NCBI GenBank assembly: GCA_900298995.1
Contig: OMIC01000026.1
Span: forward strand, 23,990-87,989
Direction: 5' to 3'
DNA length: 64,000 bases
From: Hyphomicrobiaceae bacterium
GTDB lineage: Bacteria; Pseudomonadota; Alphaproteobacteria; Rhizobiales; Aestuariivirgaceae
In this document: one piece after another, positions 32,157 through 40,987 of the stretch
Layout of the letters: each line of letters opens with the position of its first letter
Numbering within the stretch: position 1 is the stretch's first letter
Program-made: the position numbers and the translations under genes
Notes under the pieces: model-generated
The model's input: the letters and a program-made list of their open reading frames with translations, nothing else
Told to the model about the DNA's origin: nothing
Database searches by the model: none

Positions 32157-33833
32157 TCAGGCGCCGGACTTCATCGCGGCGGCGACCGACTGCGAAATGC
32201 GCGCAGCATCAGCATAGGGAAGCGGCAGATAGCTCGCGCCCATCGCCTCGGCGAGCCGGCGGCAGGGACCGGGGCCGGACTCCGCGAGGTCGATCATCAG
32301 GGCGCGCAGCCCGGTGATCCGCAGGGCGCGTGCCGCGGCTTCGGCATCTGCAAGCGCCTCGGCGCGGCCCGGCGTACCGGCCCGCGTGATGTTGGCCTTG
32401 CCATCGGTGAGGAAGACGGCAAGCGGAATGCCGCCCGCGCGGCGAACCTGATCAGCGACAGCGATGGCCTGCTCGATCCCGGCGCAGAGCGGCGTGCCGC
32501 CGCCACCTGGAAGATCGGCGAGACTCTTGCGCGCGCGTTGCAGCGAGCGCGTGGGAGGCAGAAGGAGTTCTGCGCCGCTCCCCCGAAAGGCAATGAGGGC
32601 CGTGCGGTCGCGGCGAACATAGCAGTCAGCAAGCAGGAGTTCGACGGCACCCTTGGCTTCCGCCATGCGCCGCATGGCAGCCGAACGCGAGGCGTCAACG
32701 ACGAAGATCGCCGTCGTCTCATGCCGCGGCTTGAATCGGCGGATGCGGAAATCCGTGCCGGCAATATGCAGCCCCTCGCGCTCGGGCCGCGCGCGGCGGC
32801 GGACCGGCTGCCAGGGTGCCGCGGCACGCAGCGTGTCGATGAGGGCGAGTCGCGCCCCATTGCGTGGCTGGCCGGGGCGCGTGCCGAGTGGCCGTCCGCG
32901 CTTGAGCCCCGCCTTTGCCGCGAGGCCGCCGGCTCCGGGCTTTGCCGCCTGCTGGCGCAAACCGGCTTCGAGAGCGGCGAGAAGACCCGGCGGCAGCGAG
33001 GCCCTGACGGCAGCGAGCAGCATCTCGCCGATCTCCTGATCGGTGGGCGGCCGGTCGGTGTCGCTGCTGTCATCGGATGAAGAGGGCGGTGGGGGAGGCG
33101 GCGGCTCATTGGCTTCAGCCTCTTCAGTCGCAGGCGCGTGGCGGGCGCGCGGCCCCAGCACGAGGCGGGCGGCGGTCTGAGCATCTTCCAGCGTGACAAG
33201 GGGGCGCTGATCGAGGGCGGCAGATGCGCGCGCTGCTGCCGCCGCCATCAGGGCGGGACGCAGCGAGCCAACGCCCAGGGCCAGCGCGGTGCGGCACAGA
33301 CCCTCGAGGATGTCATCGGGCAGGATCACATGCGCGAGAAGCGCGCGCGCGGGCGCGACATCGATCGCCACGGCAGCATCTCCGTCGAGACCGTCGAGGT
33401 CGATCCGGAAGGCCGTACGCTCGGCCAGGGCAGGCGGCGCGTTTTCATCATCGCCGCCTTCATCGCAGATGAGGAGCAGACCGGAGTCAGTCGCTGTGTC
33501 GATCGCGGCTGCAATTAGCGCCGCCTTTCCCGATGACAGCCGTTCCGCCGAGGTGAGAAGCAGCAGGCCGCCCGCCGCCTCGGCAAGGAGGCCACGGTCG
33601 TGGACTGGCCTACCGCTGCGCAGCGTTGCGGCAACGTCGAGACTGCCTGAAAGACGGTCCTCGCCAATGTGGGGCGGGAGGCGGAACAACCGTTGACCGG
33701 GGAGGGCCTTGCCCAGGAACTCAATCAGGCTGTCGCGGGCCGGACCGCCCCGTCCCCGGAAGGTCACGCCGCCAAGCCGTGCGGGATCCACAGCAAGCAG
33801 GGCCATGGCGAGCGCGGCATCGCCCTCTGCCAT
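32157..33833 (-). CDS. bchD: Magnesium chelatase subunit D
   Basis: 558 residues. N-terminal degenerate AAA+ domain (about 1-230), an acidic/proline linker (a run of seven prolines followed by SSSDDSSDTD) near 245-265, and a C-terminal von Willebrand A/integrin-I domain with MIDAS motif VVDASRSAAM (DxSxS). Builds the ID platform that drives Mg insertion into protoporphyrin IX with BchH, which is not in this window. The start overlaps the bchI stop by 1 base. Confidence 0.97.
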   Translation of the reverse strand: MAEGDAALAMALLAVDPARLGGVTFRGRGGPARDSLIEFLGKALPGQRLFRLPPHIGEDRLSGSLDVAATLRSGRPVHDRGLLAEAAGGLLLLTSAERLSSGKAALIAAAIDTATDSGLLLICDEGGDDENAPPALAERTAFRIDLDGLDGDAAVAIDVAPARALLAHVILPDDILEGLCRTALALGVGSLRPALMAAAAARASAALDQRPLVTLEDAQTAARLVLGPRARHAPATEEAEANEPPPPPPPSSSDDSSDTDRPPTDQEIGEMLLAAVRASLPPGLLAALEAGLRQQAAKPGAGGLAAKAGLKRGRPLGTRPGQPRNGARLALIDTLRAAAPWQPVRRRARPEREGLHIAGTDFRIRRFKPRHETTAIFVVDASRSAAMRRMAEAKGAVELLLADCYVRRDRTALIAFRGSGAELLLPPTRSLQRARKSLADLPGGGGTPLCAGIEQAIAVADQVRRAGGIPLAVFLTDGKANITRAGTPGRAEALADAEAAARALRITGLRALMIDLAESGPGPCRRLAEAMGASYLPLPYADAARISQSVAAAMKSGA

Positions 33834-34846
33834 CAGGCCCCCAGCACCTCGGCGACGGCGCGGCTGATGCGTGCGGTCGAGCCGGTCTCGTCCAGCGGAT
33901 TGCGGCGCAGGCGGTGGCGAAGGGCGGGCGCTGCCAACTCACGCAGATGCGCCTCGGTCACCTGCCTGTCGCCCGCGAAAGCGGCGCGCGCGCGGGCTGC
34001 GCGCATGAGGGTGAGCTGACCGCGCAGGCCGTCGGTCTTGAGGTTGATGCAGAGCTCGGCGGCGCGCGCGAGGATGGCATCGGGTACGACAACGGCGTGG
34101 AGCGCGCGGCGGGCCTTGAGGATGCGGCGGCGCGTTTGATCCTCGGCCTTCTCCCATTGCGCGGAGAAGCCTTCGGGGTCGCGCTCGAAGGCGTCGCGGC
34201 GCTTGACGATCTCGACCCAGTCGGCGACCTGGCTGGGGGTGCGCACCTCGACCGACAGGCCGAAGCGGTCGAGCAGTTGCGGGCGCAACTCTCCTTCTTC
34301 GGGGTTGCCGCTGCCCACCAGAACGATGCGCGCGGGGTGCCGGATGCTGAGGCCCTCGCGTTCAACCACATTCTCGCCTGAGGCAGCGACATCGAGCAGC
34401 AGGTCAACGATGTGGTCCTCAAGCAGGTTCACTTCATCAACATAGAGATAACCACGGTTGGCCTGAGCGAGGAGCCCCGGCTCGAAATGCTTTTCACCAT
34501 GCGAGAGCGCACGCTCGAGATTCAAGGCACCCAGAACCCGGTCTTCAGTGGCGCCTAGCGGCAGGTCGACCACCGGAATGGGGATCTTGCGGATCTTGTG
34601 TGTGGTCGTTGCGCGGCAGACGGGGCACTGGGCCGCAGGCGAGTCGGGGTCGCAGTGATAGGGGCAGGAGGTGGCGCGAATTTCGGGCAGAAGGGCTGCC
34701 AGCGCCCGCACCGCCGTGGACTTGCCGGTGCCCCGATCGCCAAAGGCCAGAAGCCCGCCGATCAGCGGATCGACCGCGGTCAGGAGGAGCGCCTGTTTCA
34801 GCTCTTCCTGTCCGGCGATGGCGGAAAACGGGTAGCGGGCGCTCAT
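33833..34846 (-). CDS. bchI: Magnesium chelatase ATPase subunit I
   Basis: 337 residues, AAA+ ATPase. Walker A GDRGTGKST near residues 36-44, Walker B YLYVDEVNLL, sensor motif LVGSGNPEEGELRPQLLDRFG and the family Cys-containing insert SCPYHCDPDSP...CPVC. First gene of the bchI-D-O-crtI-B unit, with one PpsR-type operator 32 bases upstream of its start. Confidence 0.98.
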   Translation of the reverse strand: MSARYPFSAIAGQEELKQALLLTAVDPLIGGLLAFGDRGTGKSTAVRALAALLPEIRATSCPYHCDPDSPAAQCPVCRATTTHKIRKIPIPVVDLPLGATEDRVLGALNLERALSHGEKHFEPGLLAQANRGYLYVDEVNLLEDHIVDLLLDVAASGENVVEREGLSIRHPARIVLVGSGNPEEGELRPQLLDRFGLSVEVRTPSQVADWVEIVKRRDAFERDPEGFSAQWEKAEDQTRRRILKARRALHAVVVPDAILARAAELCINLKTDGLRGQLTLMRAARARAAFAGDRQVTEAHLRELAAPALRHRLRRNPLDETGSTARISRAVAEVLGA

Positions 34847-34877
34847 GTAACCATCCGGCGAGTGTCAGTTGCCGATG

Positions 34878-34895
34878 TGTAACATGGAATTGACA
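34878..34895. promoter_or_regulatory. PpsR/CrtJ-type operator upstream of bchI
   Basis: TGTAACATGGAATTGACA fits TGT-N12-ACA. It lies in the 89-base gap between bchI and the next minus-strand gene and is the only strong palindrome there, so bchIDO-crtIB is expected to join the PpsR regulon. Confidence 0.75.
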
Positions 34896-34935
34896 GTTGG
34901 CAAATGTGGGGCCCATTGTTCCCACGCCCAGTGGC

Positions 34936-35325
34936 TCACAGCCCGATGCGGGTGATTACCAGTCGGCCATTGCCGTCATTGTAGCCGTGGACATAGAAGC
35001 GGTCGCCGCTGAGCATGCCGTCGATCAGGTAGTTGACACCCCGGCGGTTGCCGCTGAGCGACAGCACATTGGGTTCGCCGTCGCGAAAGCCACGATCCAC
35101 CCAGGTGCATTCGCCGGGGCGCACAGCGCTGGCCTCGCGGCCGGGGGTGAAGCGCAGGGCAATGCTGGAGCCCGGCTGGATGCGGGCAACCATGGCGCCT
35201 GCGCCCTGACAGATCAGGGGGTAGCTGCGCGGGGCGGCCTCGGCGGAGTTCACGCCCGTCACCGCCAGGAAGGCGGCAGTGGTTGCGGCGGCAGCGAGGG
35301 TCCGTGAAAGTGTGGTGCTGGACAT
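34936..35325 (-). CDS. Small secreted protein of unknown function
   Basis: 129 residues with signal peptide (N-terminus MSSTTLSRTLAAAATTAAFL, cleavage near NSAEA). Mature part of about 100 residues has two cysteines (LICQGAG, GECTWVD) that could form one disulfide, beta-rich character and the ending GNGRLVITRIGL. No family recognised. It is co-directional with bchI but upstream of the bchI operator, so probably a separate transcript. It marks the right boundary of the photosynthesis genes. Confidence 0.72.
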   Translation of the reverse strand: MSSTTLSRTLAAAATTAAFLAVTGVNSAEAAPRSYPLICQGAGAMVARIQPGSSIALRFTPGREASAVRPGECTWVDRGFRDGEPNVLSLSGNRRGVNYLIDGMLSGDRFYVHGYNDGNGRLVITRIGL

Positions 35326-35418
35326 GTTTGTCTCCTTTGGTTTTTGTTCAACGAGCCGTGATTGATCCCGTTGACCATGAAACTAGGGGAGGCTGGCTGA
35401 ACGCGGTCAGAAGGCGCC

Positions 35419-35451
35419 GTTCATCGGGCGTTCATCGGGCGTTCATCGCGG
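35419..35451 (+). repeat. Three 11-bp direct repeats upstream of the PhyH-type gene
   Basis: GTTCATCGGGC at 35419-35429 and 35430-35440, then GTTCATCGCGG at 35441-35451. An 11-bp period places GTTCATC on one face of the helix, as in binding sites of OmpR/PhoB-type regulators (Pho boxes are CTGTCAT repeats with 11-bp period). It lies 80 bases before the dioxygenase ATG and 94 from the divergent gene. Confidence 0.5.
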
Positions 35452-35530
35452 TGGAACGGCCACAAGCGTCTCGACACCAGCACGGGGGTCCCATAAAAAA
35501 GGGCAAATCAGCATCGATGCGGACAGGGAC

Positions 35531-36556
35531 ATGAAAGCAGCGGACGTCGTGAAATACCCCTTCTGGTTTCTGGCGCTGGCCACGGGTGCCCGGTCGTTCC
35601 GCGACAACCGGATCATCGGTTCGGCGACGCTCAACCGCAAGGGTCTTCACGTGGCGCGAATCCGGACGGCCCATGGTCTGGCCTGGTCGCGGCGGCGGCG
35701 GCTCGCGCATCTGGTGAGCGCCGAGGACCAGGCGGCTTTCGCGCGCGATGGTTTCGTGGTGAAGCACAATTTTCTTGATCCTGACAGTTTCAGCCGCCTC
35801 CGGGACGAGGCGCTGGGCTACCGCGCCACGGCCCGCGAGATGGTGCAGGGCGATACGATCACCCGGCGCATGGCCATCGACGGGCCGGCGCGCCGCGCCA
35901 TGCCGATGATCGACGCGCTTCTGGAGCGCAAGGACTGGTCGGGATTGATGCGCTATGTTGCATCGTTCAATCAGGAGCCGCTCTATTACATCCAGACGAT
36001 CCTCTCGCATGTGCGCGAGGCGGCCCCGGATCCCCAGACCAATTTCCATGCCGACACCTTCCACCCCAGCATGAAGGCCTGGTTCTTCCTGACCGATGTG
36101 GCGGAGGACGAGGGGCCATTCTGCTATGTGCCGGGCTCGCATCTTCTGACGCCTGAGCGCATTGCCTGGGAGCGTGAGATGAGCATCGGCGCGGCCGAAA
36201 ACTCCGACCGCTACTCGGCGCGCGGATCCTTCCGTGCGAGTGCTGCGGATCTGGAGCGCATGAAGCTCCCGAAGCCGAGGGCTTTTGCCGTGCCCGCCAA
36301 TACGCTGGTGGTGGGCGACACGGTGGGTTTCCACGCGCGCGGTTTCTCGGCGCGTCCGTCGCGGCGCGTCGAGATCTGGGCCTACAGCCGGCGCAATCCC
36401 TTCGTGCCCTGGACGGGTCTCGATCCGCTGAGCCTGCCCGGCATCGCCGAGGCGCGGATTCCGTTGCTCTGGAAGACACTCGACAGGGCGCAGGCTCTGG
36501 GACTGGCCAGCAACAGCTGGGTGGACAAGGGTCTGAAGCGTCCGCTTGACGACTGA
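35531..36556 (+). CDS. Phytanoyl-CoA dioxygenase (PhyH)-family Fe(II)/2-oxoglutarate oxygenase
   Basis: 341 residues. The facial triad is visible: HxD in TNFHADTFHPSMKAWFFL and the distal His in DTVGFHARGFSARPSRRVEIW, with Arg after it as the likely 2-oxoglutarate anchor. AEDEGPFCYVPGSH is the usual PhyH core. PhyH proteins hydroxylate small molecules including phytanate, ectoine and phosphonates, so the substrate is open. It lies close to a chlorophyll gene cluster, so a phytol-derived substrate is conceivable, but nothing in the sequence proves it. Confidence 0.85.
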   Translation: MKAADVVKYPFWFLALATGARSFRDNRIIGSATLNRKGLHVARIRTAHGLAWSRRRRLAHLVSAEDQAAFARDGFVVKHNFLDPDSFSRLRDEALGYRATAREMVQGDTITRRMAIDGPARRAMPMIDALLERKDWSGLMRYVASFNQEPLYYIQTILSHVREAAPDPQTNFHADTFHPSMKAWFFLTDVAEDEGPFCYVPGSHLLTPERIAWEREMSIGAAENSDRYSARGSFRASAADLERMKLPKPRAFAVPANTLVVGDTVGFHARGFSARPSRRVEIWAYSRRNPFVPWTGLDPLSLPGIAEARIPLLWKTLDRAQALGLASNSWVDKGLKRPLDD

Positions 36557-36679
36557 ACGGGATGTCGGCCGCACACAGCGCAGGATTGCCATCTGGTGGA
36601 AAAGGGTCCACCTGGGTGAGCTGCTCAATCGCGTAGAGATCGATTTCATCCTGGCTGTGGCCTATCGCCACCGGCATTG

Positions 36680-36700
36680 CTGAAGCTAAAGAGGCTTCAG
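36680..36700 (+). other. Small hairpin before the methyltransferase-like gene
   Basis: CTGAAGC (36680-36686) and GCTTCAG (36694-36700) form a 7-bp stem with a 7-base loop in the 171-base gap, 27 bases before the next ATG. It could end the dioxygenase transcript or lie in a leader. No T-run. Confidence 0.3.
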
Positions 36701-36727
36701 TGAAACCGGACAGAAGAGCAACAAGCC

Positions 36728-37600
36728 ATGGCTTCGGACAGAGGTCAGTCAACATTCGAATTGCGGCCTGATGCCGATGGCTTCGGCATCGAGTCATTTT
36801 CCGATGCTGCGGCGGTCGCGCGCTATTGTGAGTTGTTTGCGATCGAGACGGTCTGCGCAAGTGAGGCAGAGGACGAGCTTGTCAGCCGTCACGATGCCAT
36901 CCAGCGGCCGGTGGCCGTGTACGAGGACAAGCCTTATGCACCGCGTTATGCAAAGCTTTGCCTGCTTCATGCGCTGGCGTTGCAACGCCGGGTGATCACG
37001 GTGCTGGAGTTCGGGAGCGGATTCAGCACGGCCATCCTCGCGGATGCCATGGCAAGGCTGGCGCCGGTATTCGGAGACTGGGCATCGAGCAACACGCGTT
37101 GCGACAGGCCTTTTCATGTCTTCGCGGTGGAGGAGGAGCAGCGTTTCGTGGAGATCACGCGGCGGCGGCTGCGGGGCGTGCTCTCTGCTCATGCGACCGT
37201 GTCGCGCAGCTCGCTGGACATCATCACGCATGACAGCCGTATCGCAACGGTGTTCTCGAGGCTGCCGAATGTGGCGCCTGACCTGATCTATCTCGACGGA
37301 CCGTCACAGTACGGGACGACCGCTGAACTGAACGGGTTTTCCTTCGCCAGCCGGGCACGGATGCCGATGTCGGCGGATATACTGCGCTTCGAGTTCTTTC
37401 TCGAGCCGGGAACGCTCGTGATCATCGACGGACGCACCCAGAACGCCCGCTTCCTGCGGAGCTATCTCCGGCGCAACTGGGCCTATCGCCACGACAGGAG
37501 TCTCGACGTGCATTTCCTCGAGCTGCAGGAAGAGCCCATCGGGCCTCTCAATCAGCGCAAGCTCGAGTTCTGCCTCAAGGGCAAGTGGCTGCTGAGTTGA
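36728..37600 (+). CDS. Class I SAM-methyltransferase-like protein
   Basis: 290 residues. A Rossmann-like core is suggested by VITVLEFGSGFSTAILADAMA (glycine-rich SAM-type loop near residue 95), HVFAVEEEQRFVEITRRRL (acidic end of strand 2) and DLIYLDGPSQYG, similar to FkbM/class I methyltransferases or glycan-modifying enzymes. The target is unknown. It ends 21 bases from the stop of the convergent AGE-family gene. Confidence 0.6.
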   Translation: MASDRGQSTFELRPDADGFGIESFSDAAAVARYCELFAIETVCASEAEDELVSRHDAIQRPVAVYEDKPYAPRYAKLCLLHALALQRRVITVLEFGSGFSTAILADAMARLAPVFGDWASSNTRCDRPFHVFAVEEEQRFVEITRRRLRGVLSAHATVSRSSLDIITHDSRIATVFSRLPNVAPDLIYLDGPSQYGTTAELNGFSFASRARMPMSADILRFEFFLEPGTLVIIDGRTQNARFLRSYLRRNWAYRHDRSLDVHFLELQEEPIGPLNQRKLEFCLKGKWLLS

Positions 37601-37621
37601 TGTTGCGGCCGGTGGCCGGGG

Positions 37622-38830
37622 TCAGGTCCCCACCACCTTCATCAGGCTGCCTTTGGCCGGATGGAGCGGGATGAGGCAGGCCTGAAGCGCGTGGTAGAGA
37701 TCGGGCTTTCCGGTGAAGAACCTGTCGATGGGGCGCAGGCCGTCGCCAAGTTCGGGAAACCAGCCGCCATTCGAGGGATCGATGAAGTTGGTTGCGGTGA
37801 AGTTCCATACCTTGCGGTACCAGCTCTCGTAGAACGGGTCTGGCTTCAGCGCGTGGAGAAAGGCCGCGGCAGCGATCGCTTCGGCGGCGGACCACCACAG
37901 CTTGTGGGCGATGGCGGGGCGGTTGTCGAAGTCGAGCGTGTAGTAGAAGCCGCCCGCGGTGTGGTCCCAGCCCAGGGTCACGGCGGCGCGGAAGAGTTTC
38001 CCGGCGGCTTCGATGAAGCGGCCTTCCTGATAGCCGTCGAGCACCCAGAGCTGGGCGATGAGGCGCGACCATTCGAGCGCATGACCCGGCGTGGTTCCGG
38101 CCGGGCGGAACATGTCGGACCCTCTGTAGGTGCGGTCGAGGTTCCAGCTGGAATCGAAGTGTTCGCCAACGACATAGTCAAGATCTGCCGCATGGCGGCT
38201 GATGATGAGGTGGGCGATGCTCTTGGCCTTGTCGAGATAAGCCTTGTCGGACGTGGCCTCGAAGGCAGCCATGAGCGCCTCGGTGAGATGCATGTTCGAG
38301 TTCTGGCCGCGATAGTCGGATATGGTCGACCAGTTGCGCGCATATTCCTCGGAGGAGGCGCCGTGGGCCTTTTCCCAGAAACGGGTCTCGAGGACGTCGG
38401 TGATGTCGGTGAGCAGGGCTTCCGCCATCGGGTGGCCGAGCAGGGTGGCATCGGCCGCCGCCAGCAGCACGAAGGCGTGGCCATAGGCCTGTTTGCTGTC
38501 GTCCACAAAGCCGTCATCGTCGCGCGACCAGCAATAGCCGCCATGGACGGGATCGCGCAGGGACTCCCAGAGATAGCGCATGCCGTGGTCGACGACATCC
38601 TCGGCCCCCGGACGGCCGAGTTTCGCGCCGATGGCGAAGCAGTGCACCATGCGCGCCGTAGCGTGGATGTGGCGGACCGTTCCGAAGGGCCGTCCGGCAG
38701 CGTCAAGGTCGTAGAAGCCGCCGCGGGGATTGAGCGCGCTGGACTGAAACAGGTTGAACAGGGCATCCGCCTTGTTGATCAGCCAGCTGCGGTGATAGGG
38801 ACGGGTGGTCCAGGAAGTGCCTGCGTCCAT
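37622..38830 (-). CDS. AGE-family sugar epimerase/isomerase (mannose isomerase/YihS-like)
   Basis: 402 residues from MDAGTSWTTRPYHRSWL; the frame extends upstream to 38893 but this ATG gives the family length. (alpha/alpha)6-barrel motifs: GTVRHIHATARMVHCFAIG, HGGYCWSRDDDG, NMHLTEALMAAFEAT, EHFDSSWN, TPGHALEWSRLIAQLW and HKLWWSAAEAIAAAAFL. These carry the His/Glu/Arg set of aldose-ketose isomerases and N-acylglucosamine 2-epimerases. Mannose/fructose or a related sugar is the likely substrate. Cytoplasmic. 59 bases after pbpC. Confidence 0.9.
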   Translation of the reverse strand: MDAGTSWTTRPYHRSWLINKADALFNLFQSSALNPRGGFYDLDAAGRPFGTVRHIHATARMVHCFAIGAKLGRPGAEDVVDHGMRYLWESLRDPVHGGYCWSRDDDGFVDDSKQAYGHAFVLLAAADATLLGHPMAEALLTDITDVLETRFWEKAHGASSEEYARNWSTISDYRGQNSNMHLTEALMAAFEATSDKAYLDKAKSIAHLIISRHAADLDYVVGEHFDSSWNLDRTYRGSDMFRPAGTTPGHALEWSRLIAQLWVLDGYQEGRFIEAAGKLFRAAVTLGWDHTAGGFYYTLDFDNRPAIAHKLWWSAAEAIAAAAFLHALKPDPFYESWYRKVWNFTATNFIDPSNGGWFPELGDGLRPIDRFFTGKPDLYHALQACLIPLHPAKGSLMKVVGT

Positions 38831-38889
38831 GATGGGGTCCGTTGATTGCCGGATGCAGTGTTGCGCGGGTGGCGGCGTCCCGCAAGACG

Positions 38890-40986
38890 TCATTCGATGC
38901 GGATGCGGGCGGTGGCGGTCTTGCCGCGCGCGTCGATGACCGAGAGCCTCGCAAAGCCTGGCGCGGGCCGGTCCCAGACCGCGTCACGGCGGAATTCGCC
39001 GGGCACGACCGGCACGCCGTCGGCGAGCCAGGTGAAGGGCGGTGTGCCGCCCAGCACCTTGAGGCTGAGGATGGGGTCAGCACCTTGAGAAAGCTCGATG
39101 CGTGCGCCATCGGGCGGGAAGGCAATGGCTGGCGGCGTATCGGCGCGCGCGAGGCTCGCGATCTCGGGGAGGCTGCCGGGGCGGAAGCGCTGCAGGGCGG
39201 CCGGCAATTCACCGGTGCGGGCGATCATGGTTCCGGCGGGTGCGGGACCCAGCGGAGCGCGCGCGCCGCCCAGTCGCTGGAAGGCCTCGAACAGGATTGG
39301 GGCGGCCGCCATGCGGCCCACGACACCGGGGACGGGCGTGCCGTCGGGCCTGCCCACCCAGACCGCGATGGTGGTGGCCCCGTCATAGCCGATGGCCCAG
39401 GCATCGCGGTAGCCATAGGAGGTGCCCGTCTTGAAGGCGATCTGTCCGCCCAGCGCGTTGGGCGGCGTGGGCGCGCCCTTCAGCACATCGCCGATCATCC
39501 AGGCGGCCTGCGGCTCGAGCAGACGGCGGAGGGTTTTTGCGGATTTGCGCTGGTCCTGCTGCCAGACGAGCGTGACGGGATCGCCGTTGCGCGCGAGGGC
39601 CAGGTAGAGCGCGGCGAGATCGGTCAGGCGGACGCCCGCGCCACCAAGGCCCACGGCGAGGCCGGGACCGGCGTTGCGCGGGAGCGCCAGGCGGACGCCG
39701 GCATTGGCGAGCCGCGCTGCCAGCCGGTCCGGCCCGATGGCGTTGAGCACCTGAAGTGCCGGCACGTTGAGCGATTGCTGAAGCGCGGTGCGGACCGTGA
39801 CGGTGCCGTGGAAACTGTCATCGAAGTTTTCCGGCGCATAGGCCCCATAGCGCACGGCGCGGTCATCGATGAGGGTTTCGGGATGCACGAGTCCATCCTC
39901 GAAGGCCAACCCATAGATGAAGGGCTTGAGCGCCGAGCCGGGCGAACGCAGCGCCGCGGCGAGGTCCAGTTGTCCCGCACGCTGGCGGTCGAAATAGCCG
40001 GTGCCGCCGACATGGGCGCGGACTTCGCCGGTGCGGTTGTCGACGGCGAGGATGGCGGCGGCCACTCCGGAGCCGATCGCGAGCGCCCGCTCGCGCGCCA
40101 AGGTTTCGAGCGCCACCTGGAGATCGGGCGCGATGGTCGTGGCGATGACCGTGCCGGGGGGCGCTGCGGCAGCGAGCCGCTCGGCCACATGGGCGGCGAG
40201 CAGGGGGAAGGGTTCACGTCCCTCAGGGGCGTGTTCCATCACAGCGGCCTGTGCCTGATCGGGGTTGACGATCCCCGCGCGGGCCAGTCGCGCAATGACG
40301 CGGTCGCGTGCTGCCCTGGCGACTTGCGCATAGCGGTCAGGACGGCGGCTCTCGGGCGCCTGTGGCAAGGCCACGAGGAGGGCAGATTCGGCGGTGGACA
40401 GGCGGGCGGGCTCCTTGCCGAAATAGGCGAGGCTGGCGGCACGCAGTCCCTCGACGTTGCCGCCATAGGGGGCAAGGGCGAGATAGAGGTCGAGGATCTG
40501 CTGCTTGCTGAGACGCTGTTCGATCTGCAGCGCGCGGATCATCTCGGCAAGCTTGTCGGCGAGGCTGCGGCGCGGCCGTGGCTCGAGCAGGCGCGCGACC
40601 TGCATGGTGAGCGTTGAGCCGCCCGAGACCACTCGGCCATGGCGCAGGGCCTGAAAGGCTGCGCGGGCCAATGCAGCGGGATCGATGCCGCGGTGGCTGT
40701 AGAAGCGCTTGTCCTCATAGGCGATGAGCATGCGGAGATAGCGGTCATCGACATCTCCGGCCGTGACCGGCAGGCGCCAGTAGCCATCGCGGGTGAGGAA
40801 GGGGCGGAGCAACCGACCGTCCCGTCCGGTGACGAGGGTCGAATAGGTGATGGCTTCGCCCAATGGCACGGGTCCCATGCGCCGCAGCACTTCGCCCACC
40901 GCGAAGCCCGCCGCATTGACGGCGAGAAGCACGAGAAGCAGCCCCGCATAGAGGCGCAAGGGCCAGGTGACGCGCCGTCGCGTCAT
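38890..40986 (-). CDS. pbpC: Penicillin-binding protein 1C
   Basis: 698 residues, bifunctional class A PBP: N-terminal membrane anchor, glycosyltransferase domain with AYEDKRFYSHRGIDP (catalytic Glu near 90) and GGSTLTMQVARLL, transpeptidase domain with SPGSALKPF (Ser-x-x-Lys), QSLNVPA (SxN) and KTGTS. The C-terminal roughly 90 residues form the BiPBP_C domain typical of PBP1C (ends RIRIE). It starts 1 base after the alpha-2-macroglobulin stop, the widespread yfhM-pbpC pairing. Confidence 0.95.
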   Translation of the reverse strand: MTRRRVTWPLRLYAGLLLVLLAVNAAGFAVGEVLRRMGPVPLGEAITYSTLVTGRDGRLLRPFLTRDGYWRLPVTAGDVDDRYLRMLIAYEDKRFYSHRGIDPAALARAAFQALRHGRVVSGGSTLTMQVARLLEPRPRRSLADKLAEMIRALQIEQRLSKQQILDLYLALAPYGGNVEGLRAASLAYFGKEPARLSTAESALLVALPQAPESRRPDRYAQVARAARDRVIARLARAGIVNPDQAQAAVMEHAPEGREPFPLLAAHVAERLAAAAPPGTVIATTIAPDLQVALETLARERALAIGSGVAAAILAVDNRTGEVRAHVGGTGYFDRQRAGQLDLAAALRSPGSALKPFIYGLAFEDGLVHPETLIDDRAVRYGAYAPENFDDSFHGTVTVRTALQQSLNVPALQVLNAIGPDRLAARLANAGVRLALPRNAGPGLAVGLGGAGVRLTDLAALYLALARNGDPVTLVWQQDQRKSAKTLRRLLEPQAAWMIGDVLKGAPTPPNALGGQIAFKTGTSYGYRDAWAIGYDGATTIAVWVGRPDGTPVPGVVGRMAAAPILFEAFQRLGGARAPLGPAPAGTMIARTGELPAALQRFRPGSLPEIASLARADTPPAIAFPPDGARIELSQGADPILSLKVLGGTPPFTWLADGVPVVPGEFRRDAVWDRPAPGFARLSVIDARGKTATARIRIE

Positions 40987-40987
40987 G

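Noticed and set aside
34868..34895. Extra PpsR-like pairings in the bchI leader (TGT with N16 to ACA)
   Set aside because: Spacing is not N12; only 34878-34895 fits the consensus.
38842..40617. 591-codon open frame on the + strand
   Set aside because: Antisense shadow of pbpC, which has all penicillin-binding motifs in the other strand.
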